Source of the DNA: Chrysochromulina tobinii
Taxonomy: Eukaryota > Haptophyta > Prymnesiales > Chrysochromulinaceae
Length of the DNA stretch: 16,726 nt
Assembly (NCBI GenBank): GCA_001275005.1
Contig: JWZX01000010.1
Span: 1-16,726 of the forward strand
Direction: 5' to 3'
Part shown: one piece after another, positions 8,174 through 15,349 of the stretch
Layout: the number at the start of each line of letters is the position of its first letter
Numbering within the stretch: position 1 is the stretch's first letter
Notes under the pieces: generated by a model
Databases searched by the model: none
The model's input: the letters and a program-made list of their open reading frames with translations, nothing else
Told to the model about the DNA's origin: nothing
Position numbers and translations under genes: made by a program

Positions 8174-9592
8174 TCACCCGCTGGGCTCTACTGAACGAGT
8201 TGACTTGACTTCAGACAGGCCATTGGATTGCATGGTGATGGTGGTAGTGGAGGAGGTGGCCGCTTGCGAGGGAAGGCACGCCTTGGGTACGACGCGCAGG
8301 TTGAAGACAGAGCGACCTCCACTGGCGCCCACGGCGCCAGCGACACCAATGCCGGGGCTGCTCACCGTGCCCCCGGGGCTGGCGCCGCCTAAACCAGTCG
8401 CCGGTCGCTTGGCTGGCGGCGAGGCCTCAGCGGAGGGAGTGTCGGCGGCGGCACGCTTGATCGCAGAGCCACCGCTGCTGGCGCCTGGGCGAGGGTCAGA
8501 TGCGCTGGGCGCGGGCTGTACGGCGAACGGCAGCAGATCTCGTGAGGTGACGCTACTGCTGATGCCGCCGCCGCCGCCGCCGCCACCGCCGCCGCCGTCT
8601 CTGTGCAGGGCGGTGGATCGCGGCCTGCCGGGCGTGAGCGCGAGGGTGTTCACTTGGGCGCCGTTGGCCAGAGTGGAGGCAAGAGAGGAGAAGGTTCCGT
8701 TGGTGAGTAGGTGAGTAAACGAAAAGGCGCCGGAGGAGGCGAAGGCGGAGGATGAGACCGGAGAGGCGGCGGAGGATGAGGCAGCGGCAACAGCGACAGC
8801 AGCGGCAGCAGACCCAGCGATGTGGACGTCCACAGCCGCGCTGCCGCTCGTGCCGGGTGCTGCGGCGGCCGATGGAGCAGCGGTGGCGACGGAGCTGCCA
8901 AGATGGCTCCAAGCGAGTGTGGAGGCGGCGGCAGAGGCGGCGGCAGTGGCGGCAGCAGCACTGGTGGTTGCCGCGGCTGATGCTGCCGAGGTGTGCGCGG
9001 CGGGCGCAAACACCGCGGGCGTGCTGGTTGCAAGCGCAGCGGTCGCCGTGGGTGCTGGCATTGCGAATGAGATGGACGGGAAAGCTTCATTGCCATCGCC
9101 ATTGTCATCGGCGTCATCATCGCTGCTGCCGTCAGCACCGCCCACCCGCCCGTGCAGTACATGCGCTGCCGGTGTCGGCACGATAGCCACCTCCTCGAGC
9201 CTGGTCGCGATCTTGACTGGCGGTGTGAGGTGGATCAGGTTGTGGGCGAGTGCCTTGGTGCGGAACTCCTCGCGGCCCTCATCGCGCGCGAGCTCGAGTG
9301 CGCGCTGCTCGACGTCGCGTATCTGCCCGGTGATCTGCGGCAGCTTCATGAGCCCGAGGTTGTGTACCGTGCTGGCATCGTCGCGGTCGTCAATCTCCTT
9401 GAGAAGCTGCGCCACTCTCACGAGACGCTCCGGCACGAGGTGGTGTGTGTCCGATGCTTCGGCGGTGAGTCCGTATTCGTCAATCATAGTCGCGTCCGGG
9501 AAGCTACTTCTCGCGAAGTCTGCCGCCTCAACATCAGCATCGACGAGCGTCAGCTCCTCGTGTGACGTGAGGGCGTCTAGTGACTCCGACAT
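8174..9592 (-). CDS. Low-complexity protein with conserved-looking N-terminus and possible NLS
   Basis: An open frame of 472 codons from ATG 9592. The first about 140 residues look ordered: acidic, with SESLDALTSHEELTLVD, LVRVAQLLKEIDDRD and an amphipathic stretch around ITGQIRDVEQRALELARDEG. Residues about 170-300 are Ala/Ser/Thr-rich with scattered Phe, then comes a Gly run (about 333-344). Basic clusters KR (379-380) and AKRP (394-397) resemble a bipartite nuclear localisation signal. The family is not recognised. A strong 75-bp intron (9671-9597) ends 4 nt before the ATG. If spliced, the frame gains an upstream in-frame ATG giving MRF before MSES; that ATG overlaps the stop of the preceding gene. 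The gene could therefore sit on a shared transcript with that gene. Nuclear location is inference. Confidence 0.65.
   Translation of the reverse strand: MSESLDALTSHEELTLVDADVEAADFARSSFPDATMIDEYGLTAEASDTHHLVPERLVRVAQLLKEIDDRDDASTVHNLGLMKLPQITGQIRDVEQRALELARDEGREEFRTKALAHNLIHLTPPVKIATRLEEVAIVPTPAAHVLHGRVGGADGSSDDDADDNGDGNEAFPSISFAMPAPTATAALATSTPAVFAPAAHTSAASAAATTSAAAATAAASAAASTLAWSHLGSSVATAAPSAAAAPGTSGSAAVDVHIAGSAAAAVAVAAASSSAASPVSSSAFASSGAFSFTHLLTNGTFSSLASTLANGAQVNTLALTPGRPRSTALHRDGGGGGGGGGGGISSSVTSRDLLPFAVQPAPSASDPRPGASSGGSAIKRAAADTPSAEASPPAKRPATGLGGASPGGTVSSPGIGVAGAVGASGGRSVFNLRVVPKACLPSQAATSSTTTITMQSNGLSEVKSTRSVEPSG
8564..8597. repeat. Near-perfect GCC tract coding poly-Gly
   Basis: About eleven GCC units with a single CAC interruption lie within the low-complexity gene and encode a Gly run on the minus strand. 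Like the other triplet tracts in this window, it lies in frame inside a coding region. Confidence 0.85.
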
Positions 9593-9596
9593 AAAC

Positions 9597-9671
9597 CTGA
9601 AAAAGTGCTCACAGAGACGCTTTCGATTTTTTGAAACGATTGAAGGAATAGGAAAGTGTTAGTGGGCTCAC
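9597..9671 (-). other. 75-bp intron between the stop of one ORF and the start of the next
   Basis: The donor GAG|gtgagc (9671) and the acceptor cactttttcag (ending 9597), with pyrimidine-rich sequence before it, are among the strongest splice signals in the window. The donor begins one base after the TGA (9675-9673) of the 223-aa coiled-coil gene. The acceptor is 4 nt before ATG 9592 of the following gene. Splicing would create ATGAGGTTTATG, placing an in-frame ATG over the upstream stop. Confidence 0.6.
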
Positions 9672-9672
9672 C

Positions 9673-10486
9673 TCATGCAGCGGCTGGCGCGTCTGCCGGC
9701 GCATCTGCCGGAGCCTCAGCCGGCGGCGGTGTCTCTGCCCGCCGAGCTCCTGCATAGGGTACCCCGTAAGCTGCTGCATACGCCGCTGCACGCGCCTCTG
9801 CAAACTGTGGGAGCGCGGAAACGACCTTCACTCTCTCTCTCCTCATCAGACCCGCCGTTTTGAGGTTCCGGACGAGCATCGCAGTCCTGAGCATGGTCGT
9901 GGTGAAGTCACACTTAGCCTTCTTGTGCTCTGTGAAAATCTTGGGCTTGCCGTTGTCGATCGCCTGCTGCAGCTTCGCCTGCTGCCGTGCGAGCGCCCGC
10001 TCGAGCTTCTCCACCTTGCCCTTGCTGGCATACTTTTGGTACTTGGCCTTCTTTGCCCTCCATGTTTGAGTGAGGCGAGCGGCCTTGTCATCGGAGGGCC
10101 ACTCCACCTGGCTGGCCTTCTTCTCGTCCTCTGAGTCAGAGAGTTGCTCCTCTTGGTGGTCCTCTGACTCGTCCTGCGCGGCGACGCAGATGCCAGCCGT
10201 CAGCGCGAGAGGTAAGAGAACTGGCCGCGCAGGAACAGCTTACCTTTTCATCATCTGAGGCGTGCGCCTCGATGTCCTTAGGGTCCACGTCCTCTATCCA
10301 GGCCTACGAGAAGCGTGCACAATGTGTGACTGTGTCAGCGCATAAAGTCGCGCATCATGCATTTATCGGGCGCACCGCGATCTCGCCAGCGTCCTTCTCG
10401 AGAATGGCCAACAACGCCTGCGCCTCTGCCTTGGTCGCGACGTCCAACTGGACCTTTTCCTTCAGTTTGTACGGTATCCTTGGCAT
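9673..10486 (-). CDS. Small acidic/basic coiled-coil protein, three exons
   Basis: Exons 10486-10376, 10303-10244 and 10173-9673 join in phase 0 to give 223 aa. The introns are 72 bp (gtgcgcccg...ctcgtag) and 70 bp (gtaagc...cgcgcag). The protein starts MPRIPYKLKEKVQLD. It is followed by a helical segment and AWIEDVDPKDIEAHASDDEK, an acidic Ser/Asp/Glu stretch (about 45-85) with CK2-like sites (SDSEDE), and a basic region (WRAKKAKYQKYASKGK). A predicted coiled coil comes next (KVEKLERALARQQAKLQQAI), then a Lys-rich segment with KCDFTTTMLRTAMLVRNLK and an Ala/Pro tail. I do not recognise the family; charge pattern suggests a nuclear or RNA/chromatin-associated protein, which is inference. Continuity of the acidic region across intron 2 supports the splice model. 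The gene is divergent from the FIST-LON gene, and its TGA abuts the donor of a further intron leading to the next gene. Confidence 0.7.
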
Positions 10487-10681
10487 GCTTGAGCTACCTC
10501 AGGTCTGTACGCTCACTTTGCGTGAGCGTGCGGAATCTCGTGAAAGTTGAAACGTCTCTCGAGTCTCGAGGTGGCTTCCGAATCAGTCATACCACCCACC
10601 CCCACCTCGGCGGCCAACCGGGACCCCTTCACGAGGTTGACGCGCGTACCGGTAAAAGAGCGTCCTGTCGGGCTTGGTGGC
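10487..10681. promoter_or_regulatory. Divergent promoter region
   Basis: This interval separates the ATG of the minus-strand coiled-coil gene (10486) from the favoured ATG of the plus-strand FIST-LON gene (10682). It should hold both promoters. It contains TACCGGTAAAA at 10645-10655, also found at 147-157 near another gene start. No TATA box is evident. An in-frame ATG at 10547 would place part of this interval inside the coding region. Confidence 0.4.
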
Positions 10682-11506
10682 ATGCGCGCCTCCTACTACC
10701 AAGCGATGCGGAGCACCGCCATCGTTGCGCGAGCACAAACCCGCCACGCCTCCAGCACCATAATGCCTGCATTTGCAGTCGGCAGCTCGCAAGCTGCGGA
10801 CTTGCGCTCGGCTGCCGCGGAAGCTTATGCGCAGGCTGCAACTCAGCTACCCACACCACCACAGCTCGTTGTGCTCTTTTCTTCGGCGATGACGTCGGCT
10901 ACGGAGGCGGCCTCGCTGGCGAAAGCGTTGTGCCCGTGCGCGGCGTTGCTCGGGCGCGTCGACGCTCCGCGCAAGGCGGAGCCACCGCTCACCACCATCT
11001 TGGCGGCTGCTCTGCCCGTCGGCTCGACAGCACAGAGCTTCCACGTGCTCGAGCCGACGGTGCCCGAGTTTGTGGACCTCGAGCGTGCGCTGCGTCCAGA
11101 TGCGCCGCCCACGCACGCCCTGCTGCTCGCCGCACGCAATTTCCCCCTCAACGCACACGTCGCCGTGCTCGACGCACTGTTCCCTTCGGGTGTGAAAGTG
11201 GGCGCGGGCGGCATGTTGGGCAGCTGGCTGCTCGGCGGCGGCGGAGCCCATTCTTCTGGCTGCGCAGGTATATTGCTCACCTCGACAGACCTCACATTTG
11301 ATGTGATCATCTCGCACGGGGCAGCCCGCCGGGCCGCCGTGCCAATCACGCGCTCCTCCCCTCTAGAGGGGAGGCTCTTTGAGCTCGGGGGGCTGCCGGC
11401 GACGGACCTTCTCGAGCGCGTCAAGGAACTTGACGGCATGCGTGGGCGACGCCTGCTTCTCGGCACTACGCCCATAGCCGCCCCCGGCGCCGCAGCGGCT
11501 GCTGCC

Positions 11507-11537
<31 letters not shown>

Positions 11538-13039
11538 CCGCTGCCAACGCTACCAAGCCGCTTCTTGATGTGCCGCTCGCGCCGCCGCCGCCTGTCGTAC
11601 TTGGCTCACTGGACGCGCAGCTCGCCCTCAGCGCCGCAGGGTCGGACGCGGATGGCCGACTGTGCTTCGACCCATCCACGTGTCCACCAATGGCCTTGGG
11701 CGAAGGTTCGAGTCTTGAGCTCCTCGAGGTCGATGCGGCGCTCGCTGACGAAGATCTTCTCGTGTGCTCCGCACGCTACGCGTACCTAGCCGCGGCCGCG
11801 GGTGCGCCTCCACCGATTGGGGCGCTCATGTTCAGTGCGGAGGAGCGTTGGGCGACGGGCTTTGGGTATGCAGAAGGCGCCGGCGCTGCGGCTGAGGAAG
11901 CGGCGTTGCTTGCGGGTCTGGCCTCTGCGAGCTCGCCAGGTAGATCGAACTCCTTTTTGCCGATGCTGACGACGTCGTCACCTCTGCAGGTGGCGCCTCT
12001 GCCGCCGCCGCCCGGTCAGCGGATCCAGCGCACTTGGCCACACTCCCACGCAAGCGTGACCGTACTGTTCCGAGCCCTCGCCGCTGGCCATCCGCCGCCC
12101 GCCTCGCCGTCTCCCGCCTTGCCGCTCGCCTCGCCGCCGCTTCCCTCGCCGCTTCCCTCGCCGTCACCGATAATTGTGCAGCAGGACGGCAGCCGCGCGA
12201 CGCACGGAGGCCAACTAGCCGCCATCACGCAAGCAGTGCTGCGTACCGTCGCCGCCGCCCCCCCAGGCGCCACCCCCACCGCCACCGCCACCTCCGAGCA
12301 ACCGACAAGCATCCCGCTCGCGGTGCTCGGCACCTTCGTCTTCCCGACGGCAACCGCTGAGTTCTACATCTTTGAGCCCCGCTACCGGCTCTTGTTCGGC
12401 CGCCTCGCGACGAGCGGCGCCCCCTTCGCAATTGGCCCCATGAGCCCCTCGCCTCCGCCCCCGACGACGCGTGTGCCGACAGAGGCGGAGGCAGAGTTGA
12501 AGGGGAAGGAGTTGGAGGAGCAGGTGGAGGCGCCTCTTGGGCTGGCGACGCTTGCTGCCTTGGAAGAGCATACGCTGCTGCCTGACGGTCGCCTACGCAT
12601 CCGAGTGCGTGGGCTGCGCCGTTTCGACTTCAAGGAGGCGGCAGTGCTGCCCGCTTCGTTTGGGCTGTGGCTGGTGACACCGAGCAGATGGCTCGGGGGC
12701 GCTGACGAGGCCGCCGCCGCCGCCGCCGCCGCCCTTGGCGCCGCCCACCCACCATCGCCAATGCCCCGTGAGACGGCTGAGGACGAAGGGGCAGACACGC
12801 GTCGTCTCGGACCTGCTCTGGTCGCGCAGCTGGAGCAGGCGGCGCAGCGTCAGGGATGGTCGCTACGAGAGCTTGATGAGGCGGCGGGCTCGCCGCCCAT
12901 GCACTCGGACACCCAGCTTTCGTGGTGGCTCGCTTCTCTGCTACCCGCGCCCCCCGACGTCAAGCGCCGCTGGTTTGTTACCGAAGGTGCCTCGAGCCGC
13001 TTGAAAGTAATAGGAGACTGGATGAAGGACGCGCTCTGA
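10682..13039 (+). CDS. FIST-like sensory domain fused to a LON substrate-binding domain
   Basis: An open frame runs from ATG 10547 (830 aa) or, preferred, ATG 10682 (785 aa). After 10682 comes a mitochondrial-type presequence, Arg/Ser/Ala-rich without acids (MRSTAIVARAQTRHASS). Residues below count from 10547. About 104-300 resemble FIST_N (QLVVLFSSA..., then FDVIISHGAARR where the family usually has QGCRPIG, and LFELGGLPATDLLERV). About 336-510 resemble FIST_C (IGALMFSAEERWATGFGYAEG, then TVLFRAL), after a poly-Ala linker. About 589-830 are a LON domain: IPLAVLGTFVFP, YIFEPRYRLLF, LLPDGRLRIRVRGLRRF and a C-terminal helical part with QLSWWLASLLP. No AAA+ or Ser-Lys protease domain follows, so it is not a Lon protease. 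FIST domains are thought to bind small ligands and LON domains bind protein or ligand degrons; a sensor/adaptor role, perhaps in an organelle, is inference. FIST assignment is moderate, LON strong. Confidence 0.8.
11488..11544. repeat. GCC/GCT tract coding poly-Ala linker
   Basis: A GCC-dominated tract encodes about 19 residues, almost all Ala, between the two FIST-like halves of the fusion protein. It likely acts as a linker and may vary in length between strains. Confidence 0.85.
12710..12733. repeat. (GCC)8 tract coding poly-Ala in the LON domain
   Basis: Eight GCC units encode an Ala run between the beta-rich half and the helical half of the LON domain. Insertions at this position would fall in an exposed loop, so the domain should tolerate it. 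Confidence 0.85.
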
Positions 13040-13278
13040 AGCCGGAGAGTCGTGCGCCGTGCACAGTGGCTTCCGTTCGTAGAATCGAACTGTACGATGC
13101 CTATACGTTGCCCAGTACGTCGTAGTTATGAGAGGGTCCCCCAACACATTTCCGATGCGCCGTGCTGGGCGGTTATCGCCAATACGACGCGGCGCTGACT
13201 TTCGTCGCCGCAAAGAGCGTTGTGTGGCGTTTCATTGACATCGCACTTGACAAGCACCCAGGCCCACGCCCAACACAC
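13040..13278. other. Spacer between FIST-LON and EF-hand genes
   Basis: This gap holds the 3' end of the FIST-LON gene and the 5' region of the EF-hand gene. From 13132 the frame of the EF-hand gene is open but has no ATG before 13279, only a GTG at 13162. Acceptor-like sites occur near 13200-13261 (for example aagcacccag), so a 5' exon farther upstream could join here. Nothing else is evident. Confidence 0.4.
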
Positions 13279-15081
13279 ATGATCGATTCGGATGGCATGC
13301 CCGTGCCCTATTCAAAACAACCCCGTGGGCTCGCCACGCTTGCAAGGCCGGTGCGCAAGATTCCGTACAAGCTCCAATTGCTCAACCCCGAGCGGCGCAT
13401 GCCGCGCTCTCCGAGGATGACGCTCCCGCCTCTGCTCGAGTCCACTTCCTTGGGTAACATGAGCAGCATGAGCGGTTTCAGTGCGAGCAGCGTGGGCAGC
13501 ATGCATGCTTCGGCGAGCTTGCCAATGCTTTTGCACCGCGTGGATGCCGAGGTTTTGCGCTCGCGCTACGACGACCCCAAATTCTATCGTCGAGACCATC
13601 TCACCATTTGGGGCGGAGCCGACTATCAGCTCCACCTTAAGAAGAAGATCAAAGTAAAATCAAAGTACTTGAGCTTCCTTCCGGAACAAAACGTTGATGC
13701 AGCCGAGCGTGCCCGGCAACGCAAGCTCGAGTCTGTCAAGAAGCTCATGCGCGAGTCGGCCCGCATCTTCCAAAAGGCTGGTGCGCGCTCGCGGTCGGAT
13801 TGTCTGCGCCTGCTGAAGCAGACGCACGATGGGAAGGTGGTCCACCTGCGCCTACGCTCACATCCTCTTTTCCTGACCACCATTCTGTTGTGCTGTTGAG
13901 CAGATACCGACGGCGATGGACAACTCAACTTTGAGGAATTCTGCGATCTCGTCAAGCTTCAGAACGCGCTGCAGCGCCGGGCGCACGTGATGGCCGATCG
14001 TCATGATCGAGCTACTACCCCAGTGCAAGCCGAGCCGATGCCAAGCCGCGAAATGATGAAAGACTGGTTCCATCTTATCGACGCCAACCACAGCGGCGAG
14101 GTCTCGATGACCGAGTTCTTCGGCTTCTCGCTGCGCGAGGCGCTCAAGGCCGCGGACAGCGAGGCGCCCAACTTGCTTGCCTTCCTCTCCATCTGGGACA
14201 CAAACAAGGACGACGAACTGGACATCGTTGAACTGGAGAAGGTGACGACCGCGCTCGGCTTCGCGGCGATCACAAAAGAGCTCCTCGAGAACTGCGACAC
14301 CGTGAAAGACGGAACGGCGATCAAGATTGCGCAAGTGACAGCCGCCTTGCAGGACAAGGCGATACAGGGCGAGTCCAAGCCCTTTTTTGAGGTTGCCTCA
14401 CAGATCGCTCAGCGGCCGATTAGTAGCATCAGCAGCAGGAAAAAGAGCAGCATTCTCGCGAAGAAGAAGCCTCAAAAGGGACCCAACAGCGGCAGAAGTA
14501 ACGAAGCTCTGTTTCCGCAGATTGATGCGGATGCTGGCTTTGCGATCGTGGCGGCGCTCAGCCGGATTGATCAAAGGGCCAAGACGAAAACCTTTTACGA
14601 CCCGAAGGACGCGGCCGTGCGCATTTCCGAGGATGTCAGCCAGGCGCTGGCCATGCTGCGCAGCTGGATGCGAATGCAGGGCCTACGCGCGCTCGAGGTG
14701 TTCCAGTCGTGGGACCAATCGGGCGACCTGCTACTCACGCGGCGCGAGGTGCACGAAGGAATTGCGCGCTACGGCCTCGAATTCACGCCCGAGCTGACTA
14801 CGCTTGTCTTTGACCATATTGCCGACGGCTACAGGCTCAGATACGACGATTTCAAGGATTGGTTTGAGTCAACCAAATATTCGGGCCTCACGGAGGCCGA
14901 ACGCGAGCGGCGCGCGGCCGTGTACATCCAGAAGTTGATTCGGGGGCGCGCTGCGAAGCGGAAGGTAGCGGCGAGGAGGGATAGCCCGCCGGACAGTGCG
15001 ACACCAGGCACGGTGGTGGATCACTTTCCCGAGCCGCCAGCAAGTCGAGAGCCTCCCCCAGCTTCGCAGCAGAGCCCGTAG
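13279..15081 (+). CDS. Multi-EF-hand calcium-binding protein with IQ motif
   Basis: Exons 13279-13780 and 13904-15081 join in phase 1 to give 559 aa. The 123-bp intron (gtgcgcgctc...gttgagcag) splits the codon of the first Ca2+-ligand Asp (168) and restores FQKADTDGDGQLNFEEF, an ideal EF-hand. Further loops: DANHSGEVSMTE (227-238, canonical), DTNKDDELDIVE (266-277, Asp where Gly is usual), a degenerate one near 299, DQSGDLLLTRRE (438-449) and a degenerate one near 475. Residues about 504-520 (RAAVYIQKLIRGRAAKRK) are an IQ-type calmodulin-binding motif; the tail is Pro-rich. The N-terminal 165 residues are basic, with a Ser/Met-rich stretch and a helix leading into EF1. The protein is probably a Ca2+-regulated scaffold, possibly cytoskeletal or flagellar (inference). 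The start is the first ATG in frame; an extra 5' exon is possible. Confidence 0.8.
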
Positions 15082-15120
15082 CCGAGCGGCCACAGAGAGC
15101 TGTCAGCTGGCGGCGAGAGC

Positions 15121-15158
15121 ATCCTGGGTGGTGGGGGTGGTATAAACAAACCCAGGAT
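15121..15158. terminator. 9-bp inverted repeat downstream of the EF-hand gene
   Basis: ATCCTGGGT (15121-15129) and ACCCAGGAT (15150-15158) are perfect inverted arms around a 20-nt loop, 40 nt after the stop codon. This could form an RNA hairpin in the 3' UTR. A role in 3'-end formation is inference; the right arm is also part of the direct-repeat set that follows. Confidence 0.35.
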
Positions 15159-15239
15159 GGTATGTCTAACCCCAGGATGTTATAGGTATGCAAGTGACAT
15201 AACCGCCAGGATGTTATACCATCAACCATGACATAACTC
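15151..15239. repeat. Degenerate CCAGGATGTTATA / TGACATAAC repeat
   Basis: Two 34-bp copies (15172-15205 and 15206-15239) share CCAGGATGTTATA at their start and TGACATAAC near their end, with a diverged middle. A third partial copy (CCAGGATGGTAT) begins at 15152. The repeat lies between two plus-strand genes, about 110 bp before the TTC14-like ATG. Confidence 0.7.
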
Positions 15240-15349
15240 ATAGAATCACTATGGTATACTCCCAACCCAGTGAGTACAAATAATCCCATTCACAGGGTCA
15301 CAACACACAGCACGCATGTGATTCACGATTGCGCAGCACACACATCTGC

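Larger units (their letters stand above)
15082..15349. other. Spacer with repeats between EF-hand and TTC14-like genes
   Basis: This AT-richer gap holds the 3' UTR of the EF-hand gene and the promoter/5' leader of the TTC14-like gene. It contains an inverted repeat and a degenerate tandem repeat, listed separately. No coding frame is convincing. Confidence 0.5.

Noticed and set aside
10357-11301. 314-aa plus-strand frame across the divergent promoter
   Set aside because: It crosses the coiled-coil gene's first exon and the FIST-LON frame in a different phase and has an Arg/Ala/His-rich shadow composition.
10843-11679. 278-aa minus-strand frame opposite the FIST-LON gene
   Set aside because: Antisense shadow with poly-Ala from the GCC tract; no domain is seen.
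11940-11989. Possible 50-bp intron (gtagatc...ctctgcag) in the FIST-LON gene
   Set aside because: Removal shifts the frame and destroys the downstream LON domain, which is intact when the segment is kept.
13162-13278. GTG start for the EF-hand gene
   Set aside because: Nuclear eukaryotic genes rarely start at GTG; the first ATG in frame is 13279, and an upstream exon is a better explanation if the sequence before it is coding.
13781-13899. Continuation of the EF-hand gene's first exon to a stop at 13899
   Set aside because: The sequence has donor and acceptor signals, and removing it rebuilds a perfect EF-hand, so it is treated as intron.
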